DNA of 64,000 bases. Origin: Orbilia blumenaviensis (lineage: Eukaryota > Ascomycota > Orbiliomycetes > Orbiliales > Orbiliaceae). Position 1 is the first letter of the stretch. Every line of letters starts with the position of its first letter. The notes beneath the pieces are model-generated. The model did no database searches, was not told the DNA's origin, and worked only from the letters and a program-made list of their open reading frames with translations. The stretch is from positions 1,488,001 through 1,552,000 of the forward strand of contig JAVHNS010000006.1 of assembly GCA_036872755.1 (NCBI GenBank), written 5' to 3'. The position numbers and the translations under genes are program-made. Below, piece after piece: positions 21,483 to 30,820 of the stretch.

Positions 21483-22760
21483 CTCTTCAGATAAGGACTG
21501 CCGCGACCATGATCACCTGCAGACAAAATGGTTTTTTGCATTTTTTTTTTTTGCTCCAGGGTTAAGAAAGGAAAAAGGGTTTTTCGATCAAACTTGCTGC
21601 TGCAGGCAAGCAATCATAACGTCCAGCTGCAGCTTCGGATTGGATGAAAAATCGGGGAGCCTTACGCCAGCTGGTACCAGTCATTGGCCAAAGGTGCAAA
21701 ATGCACCACCCTAACGAGCAGAGAAGGAAAAAAGATGTTTGGGGGAAAAGCATTCTGAAACGTTTACAGATTTGAAATATCCCTACTGAAGGACAGCTCC
21801 ATTATCAAGAAAGTGAAAGACAAAGAAAAAGAGAGAAAGAAATAATGAGCTGGTGAAGGATCCGGTCAAATTTCCGGAAGGGTATTTTGTTATCGGTTAT
21901 GCAATCTGTATTTTGCGCAGGTACCGACAACCTCAAGCTGCTTGATCTCAAAAAAAAAAAATTTACATTCATTATAGTCCGGAATACACCGTCACTGCTG
22001 TCGGCAGTTCCGCCCAGCCCAGCCCTTCACCTCAGCCCTCGTGATGTTCTGGCCTTAAATTTTCGTACCCCGTGAAATTAAAATACGAAACTCTCTGTCT
22101 GTCTTTCCAGAGATTTTCAATGCGTGACCTACCCAACTGAGAGCTCCAATGCTGCAATGCAGTGGAAATCAGTCGATTGTCTCATTGAAAAGGATTACGC
22201 CAGAAGAAGAGTCATCAATAGGTCCGCGGAATCATTTCACAAAATCCAAACGCCGGGATGTTAGTTTACGTACCTGACCGACTTAAACCGGGCTTCAAGA
22301 TCTTGAACCATTCCTTCGGCTCGTCGGACGCGGACGTTACAGGTTCCACAACACAGAACCCATCTATCCCAAAACGGCAACCCTACTAAAATACCACACC
22401 TCAACAACTTCCACACCTTCTTATAGAGCACTCTTAACGAAGAATTCAATGGGACACGGGAAGAACATTCAAACTCAGGATATGGTATATTCAAATACTA
22501 ATATGTATTTATACGCCTTTTGAAGCGATAGTAGTAGTGGTAGTGGTAATGTATATAAAGCTCAAAAGACGCCAAATGATATAGAGCAACAAATGAAAGA
22601 ATCCATCAAAATATCCATCCATGGTACCACCAGTTTTAAAAAGATCAAATGAGAAACAAAAAGAAAGAGAAAAAAAAGGAAAAATAGAAGCCAAAAACAT
22701 TTTATCGTACAAGACTCTGCTAACTCCAAGGCTCATAAGACATCAAAAACAAATAAATCT

Positions 22761-25322
22761 TTAGGCAGGAACGCTCAAAGGTCGGAGGATGTAGTTAACA
22801 ATCTCAACCGTATCCGGATCATCTGGAACCGGGCCAGTGCTCTCCTCGCCTCTCTGAAGTCCACCGACTGCGCATCCTTCGAAAGCGGAGCCAGTACCCC
22901 ACTTCAGCTTGCTAAGCTCGCCCCAAAGGTAAATGCTGTCGGTAAACCCGATCGGGCTGAAGTAGAGTCTGCAGTCCGCTGGCTCCAACGCAAACTGTAG
23001 TGGTGTTGCAGTTTCATCCTCAGGACGGATAGCATCTCGGAAGTTGATAGCGGCGTAGGTAAAGCCGAATGGGAGAGCAAGTGGGATGTTATCAATGAGG
23101 TATTGCTCCTGTTCATCGGTTTCTGGAGGGAAGAGGTTGACGACTCGGCGAGAATTGCTAAGGAGATTGGCGTAGGTAAGAACTCTGCTACCATGGGTAC
23201 CACCAACATGTGCGGATGGTCCATCGTTAGGGCGACCGCCCATTACGACAGTAGAGACATTTGCCTGCTCACGCTTGAGAAGCTCGGAGAAGATAGTGCA
23301 AGTAGAAGCGCAGGTTCCGTCAGAGAGGAGGAGGATATCTTCCTTTCTGAATGGCTGTGGGGTTTCACTGAAGTTCGCACGAGATCCAAAGCCGGAGATA
23401 TCGTTATCCTGGAGCGGGAAGTTATAATTGGTTTGAACGAGGAGCGATACGGTATCGTTAACAAGACCAGTAATATTGTAAGGACCAATGAATGTATCGA
23501 GGTTTGCTGGCGTATTACCACGGATGTCTAGTGTGTTTTGACGATTGAAGCCACTGTTGATAGCCAAAGCGACAGCAAGAGGCTCGTCCTCAATATTGTT
23601 GAGACCAACCCTTCGAACAGTCTCGATGAATTCCTCTGTGGCCTTGTCAGTAGCAATCTCCTCAGCTGCAATAGCGAAGATCTGGGCGGCTTCGTGGGCG
23701 CGGATGCGATAATAACTGTTTGCTGGCGCAGCAGGGAAGAGCTGCTTGTAAAGCTCAAAACCGAGGGCAATGAGACCACCACCGTTACCACGGACGTCAA
23801 GAATCAACTTCTGCGAGCCAACGCGGCGAGCCTCGGCAAAGAATGCAGCGAGAGCAGCCTGGAAGCCCAATAGCTCGTACTCAGCATCGTCATCTGCGGC
23901 AGCGAAACTGGAGACATCAAGGACGGCGGTCTTGACTGTGTCATTCAAGAAGTATCCACCGATGATTCCGTTCAAGTCTTGAACATATGGGCCAACTCTA
24001 TGCCTCATGAATGGAGCGTTGAAGTAAACAAGACGTGGGGTTCGGGGTGTCGAAGTAGCAGAAGCGCGAGTAGATGTCGTAGTTGTCGCAACTCCTGTGC
24101 GCATCTGTCTCTTCTTAATCTTTGGTGCGTCGTGCGCATGGTAAATGCTGCCGGAGCCAGTTGGCTCAGGCGCTGGTGCTGGTGCGGCACCCTCTTGACT
24201 CGAAGATGTCTCGAAGTATGCAGGATTCAAGACGATTTGGTCGTAGAAGTCAGCTCCAGTTCTGATACCGGTCCAGTTCAGCGCACTGTTCCAACGGGCA
24301 AATGCACGGTATTCATATTCATATGTCGAAGAATTCGAGAAGGTGATCGCGATTGAGTTCTTGCCGGGGTACCATCCATAAAGTGTGTAGAAAGTTCCGT
24401 CAGAACCGGGATCACGGTTGGCAAAGATAGCGTTATATCGTGCATCAGGGGATTGCGAGCTGCCGTAGTCGGCCCACTCAGCAAGCCAGGCCTCAACGTC
24501 GTACCCGTCGATTCTCGTAACATAGGAAATTTCATCTCCACCATCGAGTGAAAAAAGATCATCTTCGACGTATACCTTTGGTTTCTCGATAGCATCAGGA
24601 CTGACAGAGATCAAGGAGAAAGGGCCACGGAAGTTGATAAGACTGCCAGAGTTAAAGTTAAAGCCCAAATGACCATCGTGACACCGTTGAAGAAGCTTTC
24701 GGAAAGCATTTTCAAAGCGGATATGATGTGCGATCGCACCGCTACGAACTTGCTCAGCGAGCTTCTCCAAACCTCCAATAATATCAACGGGGTCTTGAAG
24801 AGAGTTGGCTGGCGGATTTTTCAGGTATTCGATAGTAGACTGGAACTGAAGGTACTTTGCAACACCACTAATGAATTCAAGAGTAACATCCACATTGAGA
24901 GGGATAGAATATAAACAATCCCATGCCTCGCGTGGGCGAACTGCAACTCTTGTTGGGTATATAGCATCTGCATCCGTCGCAACCTGGCTAGCATAAACCG
25001 ACAGTCGACTGGCGTAAGAGCTGCTGATCTCAGCACATGCTGTGCGGAAAACTGACGGATTGGGTGTATAGTCTGTCTGGGTGTATGTGAGGGTACGTGG
25101 TGCTGTAACAGTACCAGTTGCAGGCCCGGTCGCACGATTTACAGTTACGCCCGGTGCGTATGTCGAACCCGATGCCGAAGAGTTTGGAGGAGCAGAGTAG
25201 AAATTTTGAATTGGAACAGCTGTTGTAGTAGCTGCCTGCCCAAAAGCTGCAAGTGGAGGTATGTTAATAGCGGCTACTATGCTTGCCGCGGAGAGCAGCT
25301 GGAATGCCGCCCTAACGTGCAT
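22761..25322 (-). CDS. Secreted S41-family (CPAF-like) peptidase-like protein
   Basis: Single-exon, 853 residues from ATG 25322. The N-terminus MHVRAAFQLLSAASIVAAI is a signal peptide. A Thr/Ser/Pro-rich region follows, then an N-terminal domain (about 90-400) with conserved Cys and RCHDGHLGFNF, where His-Asp-Gly is the position of the conserved His in CPAF-like/S41 proteins. A Pro/Ala/Ser linker with a dibasic site (IKKRQMRTG, about 405) leads to the S41 peptidase-like domain: KLILDVRGNGGGLIALG and the nucleophile region LLSDGTCASTCTIFSELL, with Ser between two Cys. In this tail-specific-protease fold those residues form the substrate-binding strand and the active-site Ser. The family is common in ascomycetes as long secreted or cell-surface proteins of unknown substrate. 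Proteolytic activity is inferred from the motifs only. Confidence 0.83.
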   Translation of the reverse strand: MHVRAAFQLLSAASIVAAINIPPLAAFGQAATTTAVPIQNFYSAPPNSSASGSTYAPGVTVNRATGPATGTVTAPRTLTYTQTDYTPNPSVFRTACAEISSSYASRLSVYASQVATDADAIYPTRVAVRPREAWDCLYSIPLNVDVTLEFISGVAKYLQFQSTIEYLKNPPANSLQDPVDIIGGLEKLAEQVRSGAIAHHIRFENAFRKLLQRCHDGHLGFNFNSGSLINFRGPFSLISVSPDAIEKPKVYVEDDLFSLDGGDEISYVTRIDGYDVEAWLAEWADYGSSQSPDARYNAIFANRDPGSDGTFYTLYGWYPGKNSIAITFSNSSTYEYEYRAFARWNSALNWTGIRTGADFYDQIVLNPAYFETSSSQEGAAPAPAPEPTGSGSIYHAHDAPKIKKRQMRTGVATTTTSTRASATSTPRTPRLVYFNAPFMRHRVGPYVQDLNGIIGGYFLNDTVKTAVLDVSSFAAADDDAEYELLGFQAALAAFFAEARRVGSQKLILDVRGNGGGLIALGFELYKQLFPAAPANSYYRIRAHEAAQIFAIAAEEIATDKATEEFIETVRRVGLNNIEDEPLAVALAINSGFNRQNTLDIRGNTPANLDTFIGPYNITGLVNDTVSLLVQTNYNFPLQDNDISGFGSRANFSETPQPFRKEDILLLSDGTCASTCTIFSELLKREQANVSTVVMGGRPNDGPSAHVGGTHGSRVLTYANLLSNSRRVVNLFPPETDEQEQYLIDNIPLALPFGFTYAAINFRDAIRPEDETATPLQFALEPADCRLYFSPIGFTDSIYLWGELSKLKWGTGSAFEGCAVGGLQRGEESTGPVPDDPDTVEIVNYILRPLSVPA

Positions 25323-28300
25323 TTTTTTAAAAAAATTCTATATGGGTATCCTCAAATTCAATATAATAAAGGAAAATAAAAACACTGTGAACGAAATAGA
25401 TAATAAAATTCGTTAAACGGAGAAAGTATGGAAGCTGGATGAAGGAGGCTACTTAAAGCTTTCCCTAATACTCCAAAGAACCCACGATAGACCTGAGGCT
25501 GAACTACAAAAAAAACAGCAAGATCTTCCCGGCATTTATAATAGTCAAGCACTGCAGAAATTTACTAAACAAGGATAAACGATACATTCAGTAGTTTAGC
25601 TTTTGACATGGGTTGTTGAGAATGTCAGTAAGGCTCTCTGTGGTTCTCTTCAAATGGGTCCAAGTGTGCCTCTAAGGAAGTGGCTTGAGCGGCGATCCAC
25701 CCTTGCGAATGCATAGCTTGGTGCGGGGCATCATAGTACGTTCTGCGAGCCGATTCGCTAGCTCATGCGAGCTACTATTCAACCGCAGTATCGAAAGAAT
25801 TGAGGTTGTCAGCACTTAAATGCTGGCCGGCCGAGCTAAGAACTGCATTCTTTTTTTATGAGTCCGTTGTAAGGATGTTGCTGATATCTCACTTGTAGAA
25901 ACAATCAGCCGCTGGCAGTCCAGATATTGCTGGACTCGCGTGCTCGTGGTTTCCTAAATATTCAAAATCTATAGCTACCTGTACTCTCGACGAAGCCCAC
26001 AGAATCCGTTGACTTCCAGATACATTTTAGCTGATAACCAAGACGATCAAGCGGAGGGGCTGCAAGCTAGGTAGTTACTTCGTTAGTTGCATCGAATCAA
26101 TCCAATCTATCAAGTCAACGTGGGTACCTTTACACGTAAAATCCCACACTATTTTTCTGTCCAAGATCGTCAATGAAGCCACTAACAGACCACGAAAACT
26201 GCACCTATGTATGGTCCCTGGGATTATCGATAGAAGTTTTGTGCATATTCTGCAAAAGCTGTGGATCTTGCGCCAACACAGCCCTCTGCGGACGGACGCC
26301 AAGGGTAGAGAGAACCAGCAGGGCCATGGGAAAGTGTGACAAATAGCCTCTTGGAACCTTTGGATCAACAGCCCAGGCGGGCAAAAGAGTCCCACACACT
26401 CTTTTTTTAGATACTTTGGAGGGAAAAACGAGAGGATTCGATGACGAGGAGGTTAGGGCTGGCTTTCAGCCGCTGTTAATTTCGAGATAGTTCGTGAGGA
26501 TGAGGTTTTGAGGTGGGTCGGGATTCTGCGAGATGCGGCTCCGTGGCTCTGGTCCAAACCCACACCCGCCTTCTCAGGTCTTGATACCTATTTCTGGCAC
26601 CAAAATCCCGCATTCCTAGAGAAGAAAATAGGTGGGGAGACTTGGTCTTGGGTACCTCGAAATTACATAATTCCATATCCATCTTTAGATAAACCAGTCC
26701 AGAGGCATAGCCATGGTCCTCAAGTAGCTCAGTGGCACAATCTCGAAGCAGAACTCTCTGTGCTTATGATCCAGAGTTATGTCGTCTCAGATCCTGGGAA
26801 GATGGTGCAGATGGTCATATGTACGGGCACACTTGTTCCCGTCAAATTCCTATAGCCAAAAAATTTGAAAAAATGCTTGAGGTTATTTTCGAAAGGTAGA
26901 ACGGGCCTCACGTCCACACGTGCTTACGCTCGACAACATGCAAATCGCTATAACTTTTGCCTAGGACATGGGTACCTGACACCTGTTAATCTCAAAAGCA
27001 CAAATGTGCATAAGCTAGAAAATCTACCCAAGTAAGAGCTTACTAGTAATGCCAACCATTTGATCCGGGCAATTGTAACTTCAGCGACCTCAAGCTCAGC
27101 CGCATCCGAATTCCGAAACTCCTTCTAACGGAAAACCCGCATATGAATAGGCCCGTCCCATACGGTCACTCTTTTTTCCTTTTGAAGCTGTCAGACCGGT
27201 ATATCTTCAACGCTAGCGGTGGTGGAATGAGGGTCAGGCAAAGTCGTAAGTCCAGGACAATAAGCTTAGGAGATGCCCTAATTGAGGTGTAAAATTCGGC
27301 TCGCAGATGAGATATCGGCAGTTGAGATCCAAAGACCAACGCAGGGTTGAGGCTCGGTCCCACCCGTCAGCTTCTATTATTATTTCCCGACGGGTCAGAT
27401 GCAGCTAGTTAGGCGTATTGTGCCTTATAGGATATACATTGTTCAAATAAAAGCGTATATGAGATATATCGATGGATATAATATCGTCGTCGGTCCCTGC
27501 AGGCCTAATAACTTGGAAAACTTTTAGATTATCGATAAACGAGGTAGTTGTGGAACATGAAATTTCTTTCTTTTTTTTTCTTAGAAAAAAAAAAAAAAAA
27601 AAAAGGTTCCTGGCAGCGGTTACACGAGAAGCCCGTACCCGGCTTTTATACCCAGACAGTTGGTCGAATGAGAAGCTGTATCGTTCGCCCCACGCGATCG
27701 CGGAGGACGAAATGCTGACGGTTGTGTTTCCCAATTCTCGACATTATGCATTAGCTCCAGTCAGTGTTACATACAAAATCCCTTTAAACCCTATGTATTG
27801 GCGCCTTGTCGTTACGAATAGCCTTTATTGATCCCCATGCAAAGGTATGATAATGTATGTCACAAGTAAGCTCTGTAAGCTACGTTAAGTATGTATATAA
27901 GCTACGTATTAAGTAAGTATGCTTATAGATGCCAACGAACTACGTATATACACTCCATGGCCTGGTCCGAGTACATGTGCGTACACGTGTGTGCCCACGA
28001 AGACCAAAGACGTGCCCCAAATATTAATTCACTAATTTAAACGGCCCGAGAGCCAACTCCCACGTGGAGTTCCCAAATTCCAGCATTTGACCAATAATTG
28101 ATACAATCTATCATGCAACCAACGAATATGATGAATTTGACAAAAAAATGAGTGGAAAGGCTGCAAATACCCCCGCTTCAGTCATAAAGAAATATCCGCT
28201 ATCGACCCGCTGCCAGATATAAGCTACGATGATAATAATACATAAGAGGAAAATATAAGTCGTTATCGACGCCATGATCCATTGATCTAAAGCTTACGCT

Positions 28301-28429
28301 CGCGATAGTCCATGCGCATGCCTTCAGTCAAGAATGAATATAAACATAGGGAAACAGAAACATATCCTCCAAACTCACATCCAAATATATATATACAATG
28401 AAACAAAAAAAGGAGCCCTTAATTCTCCT
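25323..28429. other. Intergenic region, no supportable gene
   Basis: About 3.1 kb. The part next to 25322 should be the promoter of the S41 gene. Frames such as 26508-26855 plus (115 residues) have no recognisable domain and overlap an equally long antisense frame. A T9-CTTAG-A20 inverted homopolymer lies at 27571-27604. Repeated GTAAGCTACGT-like words occur at 27866-27925. Confidence 0.5.
27571..27604. repeat. Inverted homopolymer T9-CTTAG-A20
   Basis: Nine T, a five-base spacer, then 20 A: a short perfect hairpin of pure A-T pairs with an A-tail left over. It interrupts otherwise open frames on both strands, which is why those frames are not taken as genes. Confidence 0.9.
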
Positions 28430-30820
28430 TCAAATCATTCCGCCGGGAAGGACATTTCCCCATCGGCTGTTATCTCTTACGATCTCCACAGGCGACCCAG
28501 GATATTCCATCCTCTGTGCCTTCTTAACCACGTTATGGATATTTCCCGCATTAGGCCCTCCCAGCCTTAGCTCTGGACTCTTTACTCTTCCTCCCAATAT
28601 CATTTCGGGGCTTTTCACCCTTCCTACGTCCCTCCCTCCCATCTTTGGGATTTCTACAACATCTCCGTCTTCTTCATCTGTATCAATCTCGACGTCTCCC
28701 AACTCGCCCTCTTCAACATCATCATCTAAGTCGTCCCCACCTTCGCTTCGGCTAGAAACGCTGAGTAGCATGCTGCTCGTTCCCATTCTCCCTACCATCG
28801 GCGGACTTGAGCTCGTAGGACTTCGCGGCATTACCCCTCCCACAGCTGAAAGCCTCGGGTTCGATGTCTTCATGCTCGGTGCGACCGTGCTTGGCGAAAG
28901 CAATATCGTATTACCGTATAAGCCCGTTCCCATAGGGCTTCTCGTTGGCGACGTCGGGAGTTGCGAAGTTGGCGGTGGTGGAGTCCAGATATAGGTTGGT
29001 GGTGATGTCTTGCCCTTTTCGTTTCCATTCGTAGAGCCGGTAGGGTTTTGTACAATCTTGCGGTTCCGGTGGCTTTGGTAGCCTTCGTAATGGTGATGGT
29101 CTCCATTTGCGACACCATTCTCGTCTCGAGAGTACTTTGAGGACCCAATCGAAAAATTATCACCCTCCCCAGCGCCTAATATCCCGGTCGTAGGAATTGG
29201 CAGTTTTGCTACTGGTGAGTTTTGGCTTGACCCAAAACTCAACGAGCTGGTTAGTCCACTGGGTGACGGCTTCAACCCATTACCAGTATTATTCCCGAAT
29301 GTTGGCGAGGACGTGATGTTCGTGGAAGTCACCCCCCAGGGCGCCGATTTGACATTGATCGGCTCGACCTTGGGTTTGACTGTTCGGCTAGAATGCATAC
29401 TGTCGCCTCCGACGCTATTCTCCGGGAGCCTCGGCATGCTGCCGGCGGGTTGTGGGGTCCAGTTGGCTTCCTTGAAGCTATTTTGGCTATTAAGGCTATC
29501 TACAGGTGTTTCAGGGTGATAAAACGACGTAGATATTGATCCCTGGCGGGCAGGTGGAGGCGGTGCAAGGTTTTGTTGTTGTTGCTGCTGCTGATTCTGT
29601 GTACCACCACGTGCGCTCACAGATCCGAATGCTGCAGCAAAATTGGATGAAGGTCGTAGTTTCAGAGGAATATCTGGTTCTTGGTTTGGCTTATCCGTCT
29701 GCGAAGCGCTTCGTTTTCTAGCCTTCTGTACCAGTTGTCCGTGGCGGGAGGTTTCGTATGGCTCCGGTTCCTCGTCTGACATCCCATCGTCTGAGAACGC
29801 AGCAAGATATCTTGCTGCCTTGGAAGAAGGATATATAGACGATGAGGCACGACGGATACTCTTCACATCTTGATTATCTGAAGCCAGCGTTTTAAATAAT
29901 GCCGGAACAGGGCGCTTCGTCGCGGTGGAGTTGCTGCTAAAGGAGCCCCGTTTACTCGGTTTGTCGCCATATATAAGTTTCGTAGCCTCAGCTATCAGCG
30001 ACGGTGGGATCTCAAAATCCTCATCCTCCTCCCCATCCACTTCGGATATTGTTCTACTAGGCTTTCCGAGGTCGTTAGATGGTGCATATCTCGGACTATC
30101 GAGCTTTCCGCTCCTAGTGCCCTTGGGTGAGACGCTTTCGTTGGGTATCGATGAACTATCTGCAACGTGCTGCATCCCGTGTTTTAAGTACCAATTCAGC
30201 CGTAGACCTGTGCTATCTCTCCTTCTCGCACTCGCAACAGACTCCTGCAACGGTGCAGGTGCAGGTATCGGTGGTGGCAGCATAGCACTACCCACATGAT
30301 CGGGCGCACCGGAGGACTCGGCCATGGAACTGACGCTCAAAAATCGCGTCGGGTTATTATTCAACGGTGCAGAATGCACAGAAGCATTAGAGTCTTGACT
30401 TCTGTCGCCATTGACAGCGACAGCAGGTGCAGCAGCCAGAGGCGTTACAGTACAGCTGGGCGAACCGGCTGTAAGTAACCGTCTCTCCTCGTCCCATATT
30501 TCCCGTTCGGTCACCCATAGCTGTCGTTCCAATTCAAAAACTTGTTTCTGTTCTGTCGCGAGTGCTTCCTGACGAGCTAGGAGTGTCACTGTCTGCGTAC
30601 GGTAACGGTTTGTAAGTTCGAGGATACGAGCCAGTTGCTGCGGTTGGTATTGATGCTGGTGCTGATGCTGATGCTGGTGATGTTGCTGCTGCTGCTGTTG
30701 CTGGTGGTGGGGGCCAGCTGACGGCGGAAGAGAGGACGTCAATGGAGGACTGCGAATGTCGGTTGGGACCGAGCCTCGGCGAGGTGGAAGAGGGAAATCG
30801 AGGGTTCTGGGAGAGGCCAT
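28430..30820 (-). CDS. Disordered protein with Gln/His repeats and a coiled coil
   Basis: 796 residues from ATG 30820 (context GCCATGGCC; an earlier GTG at 30907 is not a start). Not recognised as a known family. Near the N-terminus is MASPRTLDFPLPPRRGSVP, then a Gln run and alternating His-Gln repeats, then a predicted coiled coil (about 65-125: RILELTNRYRTQTVTLLARQ followed by ELERQLWVTEREIWDEERRL). The remainder is Ser/Pro/Asn/Gly-rich, with a second short Gln run and an acidic patch near the end (about 705-735), followed by MGGRDVGRVKSPEM and a near-repeat RVKSPELRLGG, closing with SRWGNVLPGGMI. SP and RRxS motifs suggest phosphorylation. The coiled coil followed by a long disordered tail suggests a scaffold or regulator; that is inference. 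Confidence 0.72.
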   Translation of the reverse strand: MASPRTLDFPLPPRRGSVPTDIRSPPLTSSLPPSAGPHHQQQQQQQHHQHQHQHQHQYQPQQLARILELTNRYRTQTVTLLARQEALATEQKQVFELERQLWVTEREIWDEERRLLTAGSPSCTVTPLAAAPAVAVNGDRSQDSNASVHSAPLNNNPTRFLSVSSMAESSGAPDHVGSAMLPPPIPAPAPLQESVASARRRDSTGLRLNWYLKHGMQHVADSSSIPNESVSPKGTRSGKLDSPRYAPSNDLGKPSRTISEVDGEEDEDFEIPPSLIAEATKLIYGDKPSKRGSFSSNSTATKRPVPALFKTLASDNQDVKSIRRASSSIYPSSKAARYLAAFSDDGMSDEEPEPYETSRHGQLVQKARKRSASQTDKPNQEPDIPLKLRPSSNFAAAFGSVSARGGTQNQQQQQQQNLAPPPPARQGSISTSFYHPETPVDSLNSQNSFKEANWTPQPAGSMPRLPENSVGGDSMHSSRTVKPKVEPINVKSAPWGVTSTNITSSPTFGNNTGNGLKPSPSGLTSSLSFGSSQNSPVAKLPIPTTGILGAGEGDNFSIGSSKYSRDENGVANGDHHHYEGYQSHRNRKIVQNPTGSTNGNEKGKTSPPTYIWTPPPPTSQLPTSPTRSPMGTGLYGNTILLSPSTVAPSMKTSNPRLSAVGGVMPRSPTSSSPPMVGRMGTSSMLLSVSSRSEGGDDLDDDVEEGELGDVEIDTDEEDGDVVEIPKMGGRDVGRVKSPEMILGGRVKSPELRLGGPNAGNIHNVVKKAQRMEYPGSPVEIVRDNSRWGNVLPGGMI
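30625..30712 (-). repeat. CAG/CAY codon repeat in coding sequence
   Basis: Read on the minus strand, a CAG run (7 Gln) passes into CAT/CAC-CAG alternation encoding HQ dipeptides. It is an expandable microsatellite inside the N-terminal part of the 796-residue disordered protein. A second shorter CAA/CAG run is at about 29575-29592. Confidence 0.8.

Larger units (their letters stand above)
19514..22760. other. Intergenic region with homopolymer tracts
   Basis: About 3.2 kb. The first 600 bases, read on the minus strand, form the pyrimidine-rich upstream region of the zinc-finger gene. Three T27-T31 tracts fall between 20812 and 21482 and a T12 at 21541-21552 (listed separately). The minus-strand frame 19577-20104 is only this C/T-rich leader. 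No further gene is supported. Confidence 0.6.

Noticed and set aside
26075..26855. 106- and 115-codon frames on opposite strands
   Set aside because: They lie side by side or overlap other frames on both strands, lack recognisable motifs and have no splice support.
27405..27831. Frames spanning the T9-A20 hairpin on both strands
   Set aside because: They run open through a homopolymer by chance (poly-Phe/poly-Lys) and are mirror images.
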